64,000 bases of DNA from Streptomyces thermodiastaticus. GTDB taxonomy: Bacteria > Actinomycetota > Actinomycetes > Streptomycetales > Streptomycetaceae. Location: positions 176,305 to 240,304 of the forward strand of contig NZ_BNBV01000006.1 in NCBI RefSeq assembly GCF_014656135.1, given 5' to 3'. Shown piece by piece: positions 56,489 through 64,000 of this stretch (the stretch's first letter is position 1; each line of letters begins with the position of its first letter). Position numbers and translations under genes: made by a program. The notes beneath the pieces were generated by a model. The model ran no database searches and was not told where the DNA came from. It saw only the letters and a program-made list of their open reading frames with translations.

Positions 56489-58203
56489 TCGGGCGGCGAG
56501 CAGCAGGTGCGCCGGGGCGGCCAGGGAGCACCGCGGCCGCCCGAGGCGTTCCGCGCCCGGCGCGCGCCCCCCGTCCGCCGCGTCCGCCGCGTCCGCCGCG
56601 CACGTTGCGGACGCGGCTCGTCGTCGCCTCCGTGGTGCTGATCGCCGTGGTCTGCGCGGTGATCGGCACGGTGACCACGCTGGCCCTGCGTTCCCATCTG
56701 TACGAGCAGCTGGACGGGCGGCTGGACGAGGTCGCCGCGCGGGCGTCCGGGTTCATGCCGCCGGCCGGGCGCCGGGGCGACGGCCGTATCCCGCCGCTGG
56801 AGCCAGGCAAGAGGATCGACCTGGCCGAGTTCGTCACGCGCGGCCCGCAGCCGCAGGGCACCGTCGTGGCGGCGATCCGAAGCGGCTCGGTCACCGAGGC
56901 CCAGTTCGGCAAGAAGACCAGCGACAACAACATCCCGCAGCTGACCGCCCAGTCCCTCGACGAGCCGCAGACCGCCGCGCTGGCCTCGGTCGCCCGGGAC
57001 GGGATGCCGCACACCGTGTCCCTCCCCGGCCTCGGCGGATACCGGGCCCGGTACGTCGCCGGCCCCAACGGCACCTACGTCGTGGCCATCCCCACCGCCG
57101 ACGCCGACAACACCATCAGCACGCTGATCCTGGTGGAGATCAGTGTCACCGCCGCCGGCCTGGTCGCCGCCTCGCTGGCGGGCGCCGCCATCGTCGACGT
57201 CGCCCTGCGTCCGCTGCGCAAGGTGGCCGCGATCGCCACCCGGGTGTCCGAACTCCCGTTGCACGCGGGCGAGGTGCGGCTCAGCGAGCGCGTGCCCGAG
57301 TCCGAGACCGACCCGCACACCGAGGCCGGCCAGGTCGGCGCGGCCCTGAACCGCATGCTCGACCACATCCACGGCGCCCTGCACGCCCGGCAGCTCAGCG
57401 AGATGCGGGTACGGCAGTTCGTCGCGGACGCCAGCCACGAGCTGCGCACCCCGCTGGCCTCCATCCGCGGCTACGCCGAACTGACCCGGCGCGGCCGGGA
57501 GCGGGTCGGGCCCGATACCCGGCACGCGCTGGACCGTATCGAGTCCGAGGCCGGACGGATGACCCTGCTCGTGGAGGACCTGCTGCTGCTGGCCCGGCTG
57601 GACGCGGGCCGGCCGCTGCACTTCGAGTCGTGCGACCTCGTCCCGCTCGTCGTGGACACCGTCAGCGACGCCCGGGCGGCCGGCCGGGACCACGACTGGC
57701 GGCTCGACCTGCCCGAGGAGCCGGCCCTGGTGTCGGCGGACCCGGCACGGCTGCAGCAGGTGCTGGTCAACCTGCTGGCCAACGCGCGCACGCACACCCC
57801 GCCGGGCACGACCGTCACCGCGCGCGTGCGCCGGGAAGGGACATGGCTGTGCGTGGACGTGCAGGACGACGGGCCGGGCATCCCGCCGGAATTGCTGCCG
57901 CGCGTCTTCGAACGGTTCGCCCGTGGGGACTCGGCACGGTCCCGCGCCACCGGTTCGACGGGCCTGGGGCTGGCCATCGTGCAGGCCGTGGCGGCCGCGC
58001 ACGGCGGCACCGTCACCGTCGACAGCGTGCCCGGGCGGACCGTCTTCACCGTGCGCCTGCCCGCACTCCCGCTCGGACCGCAGGACGCCCAGGGCCCGGC
58101 GCACGGCTCCGCCGCCGTGCCGCCGCAGCTCGCGTCTCCGCCGTCCGGGCCCCCGCAGCCGGCGGCGCCGCAGCCCGCGCTCCCGCGGCCCACTCGTCCG
58201 TAG
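56485..58203 (+). CDS. Sensor histidine kinase
   Basis: 572 residues. A basic Pro/Arg-rich N-terminus precedes transmembrane helix 1 (about 45-68), an extracytoplasmic sensor loop (about 70-210), helix 2 (211-233), HAMP, the H box DASHELRTPLASIRGY with His318, and an ATPase domain with NLLANARTHTPPG, DDGPGIP and GSTGLGLAIV. A Pro-rich tail of about 30 residues ends the protein. It starts within the regulator stop codon. The signal is unknown. Its partner regulator is the gene just upstream, and a surface glycosylation operon follows. Confidence 0.95.
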   Translation: MIGRRAAGAPGRPGSTAAARGVPRPARAPRPPRPPRPPRTLRTRLVVASVVLIAVVCAVIGTVTTLALRSHLYEQLDGRLDEVAARASGFMPPAGRRGDGRIPPLEPGKRIDLAEFVTRGPQPQGTVVAAIRSGSVTEAQFGKKTSDNNIPQLTAQSLDEPQTAALASVARDGMPHTVSLPGLGGYRARYVAGPNGTYVVAIPTADADNTISTLILVEISVTAAGLVAASLAGAAIVDVALRPLRKVAAIATRVSELPLHAGEVRLSERVPESETDPHTEAGQVGAALNRMLDHIHGALHARQLSEMRVRQFVADASHELRTPLASIRGYAELTRRGRERVGPDTRHALDRIESEAGRMTLLVEDLLLLARLDAGRPLHFESCDLVPLVVDTVSDARAAGRDHDWRLDLPEEPALVSADPARLQQVLVNLLANARTHTPPGTTVTARVRREGTWLCVDVQDDGPGIPPELLPRVFERFARGDSARSRATGSTGLGLAIVQAVAAAHGGTVTVDSVPGRTVFTVRLPALPLGPQDAQGPAHGSAAVPPQLASPPSGPPQPAAPQPALPRPTRP

Positions 58204-58262
58204 GTGACACCGGAGCAGAGCCACGCCAGCGCAGGGCCCGCGAGCGGGGACGGTGGACAGAC

Positions 58263-58290
58263 TCACAGCTCAGGCACAGCGTCAGCACAC
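58263..58290 (+). promoter_or_regulatory. 11-bp-phased boxes before the glycosyltransferase operon
   Basis: TCACAG (58263), GCACAG (58274) and GCACAC (58285) recur every 11 bp, 35 to 60 bp before the glycosyltransferase start. They resemble the boxes at 55687-55725. Confidence 0.5.
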
Positions 58291-58324
58291 AGCCTGTACA
58301 GGGCGGTTGAGAAAAGTCGCCCTC

Positions 58325-59911
58325 ATGCCAACCGACATGCCTCCCGGTGCACTGCCGGCGCGGGAGCACCTTCCGGCCACAGATGCCGCAACGCCCGTCC
58401 TGGACGTGGTGATCCCCGTCTACAACGAGGAGAAGGACCTGCGGCCGTGCGTGCTCCGCCTCCATGACCATCTGACGCGCACCTTCCCGTACGGCTTCCG
58501 CGTCACCGTCGCGGACAACGCCTCCACGGACTCCACCCCGCATGTGGCGGCCCGGCTGGCGGAGGAGATCCCCGAGGTCACCGTCGTCCGGCTGGAGCAG
58601 AAGGGCCGCGGCCGCGCCCTGCGGACCGTGTGGTCGGCCTCCGAGGCACCGGTCCTCGCCTACATGGACGTCGACCTGTCCACCGACCTGAACGCGCTGC
58701 TGCCGCTGGTGGCACCGCTCATCTCCGGCCACTCCGACCTGGCGATCGGTTCCCGCCTGGCCCGTGCCTCCCGGGTCGTGCGGGGACCGAAGCGGGAGTT
58801 CATCAGCCGGATGTACAACCTGATCCTGCGCGGCTCGCTGCACGCCGGGTTCTCCGACGCCCAGTGCGGGTTCAAGGCGATCCGGCGGGACGTCGCCCAG
58901 GTGCTGCTGCCGCTGGTGGAGGACACCGGCTGGTTCTTCGACACCGAGATGCTGGTGCTCGCCGAACGGGCCGGCCTGCGCATCCACGAGGTGCCGGTGG
59001 ACTGGGTCGACGACCCGGACTCCACGGTGCACATCGTCCGGACCGCCGTCGACGACCTGAGGGGCGTCTGGAGGGTGGGCAAGGCCCTGGCGACCGGTTC
59101 GCTGCCGCTGGACCGCCTCGCCCGGCCCTTCGGCGACGACCCCCGCGACCGGGAGATCCAGAACGTGCCCCGGGGACTGGCCCGTCAGCTTGTCGGCTTC
59201 TGCGTGGTGGGCGTGCTGTCCACGCTGTTCTACCTGCTGCTCTACAGCCTCTTCCGGCAGGTGTGCGGCTCGCAGATCGCCAACGCGCTCGCCCTGCTGG
59301 TCTCCGCGGTCGCCAACACGGCCGCCAACCGCCGTCTCACCTTCGGGGTGCGCGGCCGCAGCGGCGTGGTCCGCCACCAGGCGCAGGGCCTGGTCGTCTT
59401 CTGCATCGGCCTGGTCCTCACCAGCGGCTCGCTCGCCGCCCTGAACACCGCGACCAGCCACCCGGCGCGCTCCACCGAACTCGCGGTCCTGGTCGCCGCC
59501 AACCTCGCCGCGACCGTGCTGCGTTTCCTGCTGCTGCGGGCCTGGGTCTTCCCCGACCGCCGCGACCAGCGGGCCACCGCCCCGGCACGGGCCGCGACGG
59601 CGGAGCACCACGCGACGGCTGCGGACCACCTGCCGGGCGAGACCCGCACGACGGGTCAGGCCCGCGCCACGGACCAGGCCCGCGCCACGGACCAGGCTCG
59701 CCCGACGGATCAGGCCCGCGCGACGGCGCAGGGCCGTCTGCCGGGCGAGGACCGCTCGGACGAAGACCGGGCAAGGCCCCAGGACCGGCCGGCCGGCTCG
59801 TCCCGTCCGGCTCTTCCGCCATATCCGACCACACAGCCCCAGCCAGGGGACGACACCGCCCGACCACGGCCGGTGCGTCCGCTCGGAACCGACCCGAGGG
59901 ACCCTCGATGA
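58325..59911 (+). CDS. GT2 glycosyltransferase fused to GtrA-like membrane domain
   Basis: 528 residues. The N-terminal GT2 domain (about 25-270) has VVIPVYNEEKDL, DNASTDSTPH, the DxD motif YMDVDLSTDL and AQCGFKAIRRD, like polyprenyl-phosphate sugar synthases. The GtrA domain (about 285-410) has four helices, starting RQLVGFCVVGVLSTLFYLLL. A disordered tail has four QARxTD-type repeats (GQARATDQARATDQARPTD). Such pairs make undecaprenyl-phosphate-linked sugar and flip it for use outside. Its stop overlaps the next gene as ATGA. Confidence 0.92.
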   Translation: MPTDMPPGALPAREHLPATDAATPVLDVVIPVYNEEKDLRPCVLRLHDHLTRTFPYGFRVTVADNASTDSTPHVAARLAEEIPEVTVVRLEQKGRGRALRTVWSASEAPVLAYMDVDLSTDLNALLPLVAPLISGHSDLAIGSRLARASRVVRGPKREFISRMYNLILRGSLHAGFSDAQCGFKAIRRDVAQVLLPLVEDTGWFFDTEMLVLAERAGLRIHEVPVDWVDDPDSTVHIVRTAVDDLRGVWRVGKALATGSLPLDRLARPFGDDPRDREIQNVPRGLARQLVGFCVVGVLSTLFYLLLYSLFRQVCGSQIANALALLVSAVANTAANRRLTFGVRGRSGVVRHQAQGLVVFCIGLVLTSGSLAALNTATSHPARSTELAVLVAANLAATVLRFLLLRAWVFPDRRDQRATAPARAATAEHHATAADHLPGETRTTGQARATDQARATDQARPTDQARATAQGRLPGEDRSDEDRARPQDRPAGSSRPALPPYPTTQPQPGDDTARPRPVRPLGTDPRDPR

Positions 59912-62199
59912 GCACGAATCACGATCCCACGACCCCCAGCGCAGGCACCGGGACCATGGCGCCGCCCAGCGGTCCGCCCGTCGGCGAGGACCTGCCGCCG
60001 ACGGGCTCGCGCGCGGTGCGGCTCGCCCGGCGCCTGTGGCGGGGCCGGCCCGAGGACCCGCGCTGGGCGCGTCCCTCGCTGCTCGCCCTGCTGCTCGCCA
60101 CCGGCGTGCTCTACCTGTGGAACCTCAGCGCCTCCGGTTACGCCAACTCCTTCTACTCCGCGGCCGTGCAGGCGGGCAGCGTCTCCTGGAAGGCGTTCTT
60201 CTTCGGCTCGCTCGACGCGGGCAACGCCATCACCGTCGACAAGCCGCCGGCCGCGCTGTGGCCGATGGCGCTGTCGGTCAGGATCTTCGGCCTGAACTCG
60301 TGGGCGGTGCTCGCACCGCAGGTCGTCATGGGGGTGGCCACGGTCGCCGTGGTGTACGCGGCCGTACGCCGCCGGTTCAGCCCGTCGGCCGGGCTGATCG
60401 CGGGCGCGGTGCTGACGCTGACGCCCGTCGCGGCGCTGATGTTCCGGTTCAACAACCCGGACGCGCTGCTCGCGCTGCTGATGTCGCTCACCGTGTACCT
60501 GGTGCTCCGGGGCGTCGAGGACGGCCGCACCAGGTGGCCGGTGTGGGCGGGCGTCGTGGTCGGCCTGGCCTTCCTCACCAAGACTCTGCAGGCCTTCCTG
60601 ATCCTTCCGGCGCTGGCGCTGGTGTACCTCTGCTGCGCGCCCGTGCGGCTGCGCAAGCGGCTGGGGCAGCTCGCGCTCGCCGCGGTGGCGCTGGTCGTCT
60701 CGGGCGGCTGGTGGGTCGCCGTGGTCGAGCTGTGGCCCGCGTCCTCGCGTCCCTACATCGGCGGTTCGCAGCACAACAGCTTCCTGGAGCTGACCTTCGG
60801 CTACAACGGCCTCGGCCGCATCAACGGCGACGAGACCGGAAGCGTCGGCGGAGGTGGCGGCCCCGGTGGCGGACCCGGCGGCGGTGGCGGCCGATGGGGC
60901 GAGACCGGCTGGGACCGGATGTTCAACGCCGAGGTCGGCAGCCAGATCTCCTGGCTGCTGCCGGCCGCGCTGATCCTGCTGGTCGCCGGGCTGGTGTGGA
61001 CCCGCAAGGCAGCGCGCACCGACCTGGCCCGCGCCTCGTTCCTCGCCTGGGGCGGCTCCCTGCTGATGACCGCGGGCGTCTTCAGCTACATGGCGGGCAT
61101 CTTCCACCAGTACTACACGGTGGCGCTCTCCCCCTACATCGCGGCCGTCGTCGGCATGGGCGTGGGCGCCCTGTGGCAGGAGCGGTCCCGCCCGTGGGCG
61201 TCGCTGACCCTGGCCGCCGCCGCGACGGCGACCGCCGCGTGGGGATACGTCCTGCTCCACCGCACCCCCGACTATCTGCCCTGGCTGAAGTGGGTCGTCC
61301 TGGTCGGCGGGCTGGCCGCGGCCCTCGGGCTGATCTTCGTCTCCCGGACCGGCCGGCGGCTCGCCGTGGTCACGGTCGCCGGAGGCCTGATCACCTGCCT
61401 GGCCGGACCGACCGCGTACACGCTGAGCACGGTGGACTCCCCGCACACCGGGTCCATCGTCACGGCCGGTCCCGCGGGGGCGAGCCGTATGGGGCCCGGC
61501 GGCAGGGGCGGCGGCCCCGGCGGACCGGGTGGACCAGACGGTGGGGGCGGCATGCCCGGCCAGGCCCCGAACGGCCAGGGCAGCCAGAACGGCCAGGGCA
61601 GCCAGAACGGCCAGGGCGGCCAGGGCGATCAGGAGGGCGGCCCCGCCAACGGCTTGTCCGGCTTCCCCGGCGGCGGTGGCGGCATGCCCGGCCAGAACGG
61701 CCAAGGCACGCCGAACGGGCAGGGCAGCCCGAACGGCCAGAGCCGGACTGACGGCCGGACCGGCGGCGGGTTCCCGGGCTGGGGCCGGACGGGCGAGGGC
61801 GGCCCGATGGGCAGGGGCGGCGGCATGGGCGGCCTGCTCGACGGCGCCCAGGTCAGCGCGGAGGCCAAGAAGCTGCTGCTGGAGAACGCCTCGGCATACA
61901 CATGGGTGGCCGCGTCCATCGGTTCCCAGAACGCCGCCAGCTACCAACTCGCCACCGGAAAACCGGCCATGGCGATCGGCGGCTTCAACGGCACCGATCC
62001 GTCCCCGACGCTCGACCAGTTCAAGAAGTACGTGGCCGACGGCCGGATCCACTACTTCATCGCCGGCGGCATGGGCGGCGGCCCGGGTGGCCGGGGCACC
62101 GCCGCGCAGATCAGCACATGGGTCGAGGAGACCTTCAAGAAGGTCACGGTCGGTTCGGCGACCTTCTACGACCTCACCCAGCGCACCGACGGCGACTGA
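59908..62199 (+). CDS. ArnT-like integral-membrane glycosyltransferase with glycine-rich extension
   Basis: 763 residues. A GT39/PMT-like membrane core of about ten or more helices has NAITVDKPPAALW, the loop with acidic sugar-phosphate residues, and FNNPDALLALLMS. A Gly-rich loop (SVGGGGGPGGGPGGGGGRWG) lies in mid-protein. After the last helix a Gly/Asn/Gln stretch (QNGQGSQNGQGSQNGQGGQG) leads to an extracytoplasmic domain (about 660-763; KLLLENASAYTWVAASIGSQ and FNGTDPSPTLDQFKKYVADG). Such enzymes move sugar from polyprenyl phosphate to a surface acceptor. Translationally coupled to the upstream GT2-GtrA gene. Confidence 0.92.
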   Translation: MSTNHDPTTPSAGTGTMAPPSGPPVGEDLPPTGSRAVRLARRLWRGRPEDPRWARPSLLALLLATGVLYLWNLSASGYANSFYSAAVQAGSVSWKAFFFGSLDAGNAITVDKPPAALWPMALSVRIFGLNSWAVLAPQVVMGVATVAVVYAAVRRRFSPSAGLIAGAVLTLTPVAALMFRFNNPDALLALLMSLTVYLVLRGVEDGRTRWPVWAGVVVGLAFLTKTLQAFLILPALALVYLCCAPVRLRKRLGQLALAAVALVVSGGWWVAVVELWPASSRPYIGGSQHNSFLELTFGYNGLGRINGDETGSVGGGGGPGGGPGGGGGRWGETGWDRMFNAEVGSQISWLLPAALILLVAGLVWTRKAARTDLARASFLAWGGSLLMTAGVFSYMAGIFHQYYTVALSPYIAAVVGMGVGALWQERSRPWASLTLAAAATATAAWGYVLLHRTPDYLPWLKWVVLVGGLAAALGLIFVSRTGRRLAVVTVAGGLITCLAGPTAYTLSTVDSPHTGSIVTAGPAGASRMGPGGRGGGPGGPGGPDGGGGMPGQAPNGQGSQNGQGSQNGQGGQGDQEGGPANGLSGFPGGGGGMPGQNGQGTPNGQGSPNGQSRTDGRTGGGFPGWGRTGEGGPMGRGGGMGGLLDGAQVSAEAKKLLLENASAYTWVAASIGSQNAASYQLATGKPAMAIGGFNGTDPSPTLDQFKKYVADGRIHYFIAGGMGGGPGGRGTAAQISTWVEETFKKVTVGSATFYDLTQRTDGD

Positions 62200-62218
62200 C
62201 GGTACGCCGGACAGCCGA

Positions 62219-62246
62219 GGGGCTGTGCCCACCCGGGCACAGCCCC
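62219..62246 (+). terminator. Hairpin after the glycosyltransferase operon
   Basis: GGGGCTGTGCCC and GGGCACAGCCCC form a perfect 12-bp stem with a 4-nt loop, 20 nt past the stop codon. Confidence 0.85.
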
Positions 62247-62430
62247 TTCCCGTCACCCGTCACCCGTCACCCGCACCTGCCCCCTGCTTCCCGCCTCCGG
62301 CACCACACCCTCCCGGCAGCGTTGCGTGCCGGTCCGAGCGGGCACACTCGGACAGGAGGAGGCCGTCGGGACCGTGCCCGCGACGAGGCCCTTAGCATGA
62401 CCGCCGTCGCGAAGCTGAGAAAGGTGCACC

Positions 62431-63201
62431 ATGGGGAAGCCGGCCGGGGTGAGGGGTGCGGCGCGGACCAGCGTGTGGCTGGAGGGCAGGACACGCCGTA
62501 GCGCACGCGGCGGGCAGCCCTCCGGGCTCGACCTCGAGCGGATCACCGAGGCCAGCGTGCGGTTGCTGGACGCCGAGGGGATGGCCAGGTTCTCCATGCG
62601 GCGGCTCGCCGCCGAGCTGAACGTCACCGCGATGTCCTTGTACTGGTACGTCAGCAGCAAGGACGACCTGCTGGAGCTGGCCCTCGACGCGGCCTTCGGC
62701 GAACTGCGGCTGCCCGACGAGCGGCACGACGAGGACTGGCGGAAGCAGCTGCGCGACCTGGCCGGGGAGTACCGGGCCCTGCTGGTGCGCCATCCCTGGC
62801 TGTCGCCGCTCGTCGGCAGCTTTCTCACCATCGGCCCGAACCACGTGGCCTTCTCGGACGCGGTGCACCGGATCATCCGGCGCACCGGACTGCCCGAGGA
62901 CCGTCTGGCCGGTGCGATCTCCGCCGTGTTCCGCTTCGTGTACGGCTACGGCACGAACGAGGGCCACTTCGCCGCCCGTTGCGCCGCGGCCGGGATGGCC
63001 CCGGACGAGTACTTCCAGCACGCGGTGAGCGTGGCGACGAGCGCCCCGGACGCCGCCGAGGTGATGCGGGAGTCGATCGGCCTGCTGGCGGCCGGCGGCG
63101 GCGACACCGTCGCACAGATGCTCGACCGCGACTTCGACGTCGCCCTGGACCTGCTGATCGCGGGCATCGAGGCGACGGTCGCCCGGAACGCGCGGGACTG
63201 A
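62431..63201 (+). CDS. TetR-family transcriptional regulator
   Basis: 256 residues. The DNA-binding helix-turn-helix (about 35-85) includes FSMRRLAAELNVTAMSLYWY and VSSKDDLLELALDAAF. A TetR_C-type C-terminal domain (about 105-245) binds a ligand of unknown type; EYRALLVRHPWLSPLVGSFL and GMAPDEYFQHAVS are typical. No operator was found just upstream, but the palindrome at 44806 is of TetR type and unrelated in location. ATG 62431 has a weak site (GAAAGGTGCACC). A convergent gene ends 34 nt away. Confidence 0.9.
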   Translation: MGKPAGVRGAARTSVWLEGRTRRSARGGQPSGLDLERITEASVRLLDAEGMARFSMRRLAAELNVTAMSLYWYVSSKDDLLELALDAAFGELRLPDERHDEDWRKQLRDLAGEYRALLVRHPWLSPLVGSFLTIGPNHVAFSDAVHRIIRRTGLPEDRLAGAISAVFRFVYGYGTNEGHFAARCAAAGMAPDEYFQHAVSVATSAPDAAEVMRESIGLLAAGGGDTVAQMLDRDFDVALDLLIAGIEATVARNARD

Positions 63202-63235
63202 GGAGCCGCCCAGCCGGGGCCGGCGGACTTGCTGC

Positions 63236-63745
63236 CTAGGCCTGCTCCTGTTCCTTCTTCTGCTCCTGATCGTCGTCCTGCTGCTGCACCAGCCGCGCGG
63301 GGAAGCCGCCCGTCGCCACGGGCCCCCAGCGCTCCGGAGTCACCCGGATGATCGACTTGCCCTGCCGGACCATGGCCTGGCGGTACTCGTCCCAGTCGGG
63401 GTGCTCGCCGGCGATGGTGCGGTAGTACTCGACGAGCGGTTCCACGGAGTCCGGCGCGTCGACGACCTCGGCGGTGCCGTCGATCTGCACCCACGGCCCG
63501 TTCCAGTCGTCGCTGAGGACGACAACGCTCACCCGGGGGTCACGCTTGGCGTTCCGCGTCTTGGCGCGCTCCGGGTAGGTGGAGATGACGATCCGGCCGG
63601 AGTCGTCCACGCCGCAGGTCAGCGGGGAGGCCTGCGGGCTGCCGTCGGAGCGGCGGGTGAGCAGCAGCGCGCGGTGGCGGGGACGGACGAAGTCGAGCAG
63701 TTCCTCGCGCGTCACGCGGGTGTTGGTCGCGATGTTCGGTGCCAT
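63236..63745 (-). CDS. PPOX-class (F420/FMN) oxidoreductase
   Basis: 169 residues, a split-barrel flavin/deazaflavin-binding protein of the pyridoxamine-phosphate-oxidase superfamily. RRSDGSPQASPLTCGVDDSG, IVISTYPERAKTRNAKRDP and GPWVQIDGTAEVVD are typical. In actinobacteria such proteins often use F420H2 for reduction. The C-terminal tail is rich in Gln/Glu/Asp (QQQDDDQEQKKEQEQ). No signal peptide. ATG 63745 is the likely start. Confidence 0.88.
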   Translation of the reverse strand: MAPNIATNTRVTREELLDFVRPRHRALLLTRRSDGSPQASPLTCGVDDSGRIVISTYPERAKTRNAKRDPRVSVVVLSDDWNGPWVQIDGTAEVVDAPDSVEPLVEYYRTIAGEHPDWDEYRQAMVRQGKSIIRVTPERWGPVATGGFPARLVQQQDDDQEQKKEQEQA

Positions 63746-63933
63746 GCCCGCAGCGTAGGGGCTCCGGCAGCCGGGGCGGGCGTACGACGGCTGATCTCCT
63801 CGTGCCTACCACCAGCCGGGTCCGGCACGACGCGCCCCGGACCGGGATGCCGGGGCGCGAGAGGACCGGGCGCGCACGGGCACCGTGCCGCACCGTGCCG
63901 TGCGGCAGCGGTTGCCGTCGTCGCTGGTGGGGT

Positions 63934-64000
63934 TCAGGTGGTGGGGAGGGTGGTGCCTTGGACGGCTTGGATGTCGAGTTCGATTTTGAGGGTGGTGCCG
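63934..64000 (-). CDS. C-terminal end of a gene cut by window edge (YceI-like?)
   Basis: The last 21 codons of a minus-strand gene read GTTLKIELDIQAVQGTTLPT plus one Thr before TGA at 63934. The strand-like ending fits YceI polyisoprenoid-binding proteins, but the fragment is too short to assign. It uses AAA, GAA and CAA codons more often than its neighbours. Confidence 0.35.
   Translation of the reverse strand, partial: GTTLKIELDIQAVQGTTLPTT

Overview
The window is high-GC chromosomal DNA from a Streptomyces. The signs are near-saturated G/C at third codon positions, many GTG starts, leaderless-looking promoters, and families typical of the genus: SSI-type inhibitor, fused CydCD, SpoIIE-type phosphatases, F420-type oxidoreductases and DtpA/ECuC/Sco copper proteins. 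The gene order resembles, from memory, the S. coelicolor core region that follows thiC (around SCO3928 to SCO3985). That region lies on one side of oriC. I see no prophage, insertion sequence, CRISPR array or biosynthetic cluster.

Left part (0 to 16.4 kb): the start of a YibE/F membrane protein; thiC behind a TPP riboswitch; a small membrane protein; a metallophosphoesterase; a LacI regulator divergent from a HisC-type aminotransferase; and the cydA-cydB-cydCD operon behind a perfect Rex operator. A HAD phosphatase and a luciferase-like oxidoreductase follow on the other strand.

Middle part (16.8 to 31 kb): a four-gene operon of two ABC ATPases and two permeases, a small acidic protein, an odd tRNA-Ser, serS with an overlapping HAD gene, pheA, and a five-gene copper and haem operon (YcnI, Sco, ECuC, CopCD, DtpA). 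Four parS or parS-like sites lie in the first 26 kb: at 644 inside the riboswitch, at 10873 over the cydCD start codon, at 16370, and at 26242 inside dtpA. Two DnaA-box clusters lie at 16.5 kb and in the serS-pheA gap. Together they place the window close to oriC, probably with oriC to the left.

Right part (31 to 64 kb): regulatory and surface genes. These include two anti-sigma-type ATPases, a SpoIIE-type phosphatase, PepP, a degenerate primase-polymerase, a gene broken by an in-frame TGA, a SEC-C protein, GlpQ, an HtrA-like protease, a small secreted Asn/Gln-rich protein, an ECF sigma factor, an acyl-CoA ligase and a 1,566-residue PAS/pseudokinase/receiver protein with a disordered arginine-motif linker. 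An SSI-type inhibitor, three more tRNAs, peptidase E, a UTRA protein without its DNA-binding domain and a DUF2797 protein follow. Next come a two-component system and a two-gene glycosyltransferase operon; both have 11-bp-phased TCACAG-like boxes upstream, which suggests that the regulator controls itself and the glycosyltransferases. TetR and pyridoxamine-oxidase-like genes close the window, with the tail of one more gene at the edge.
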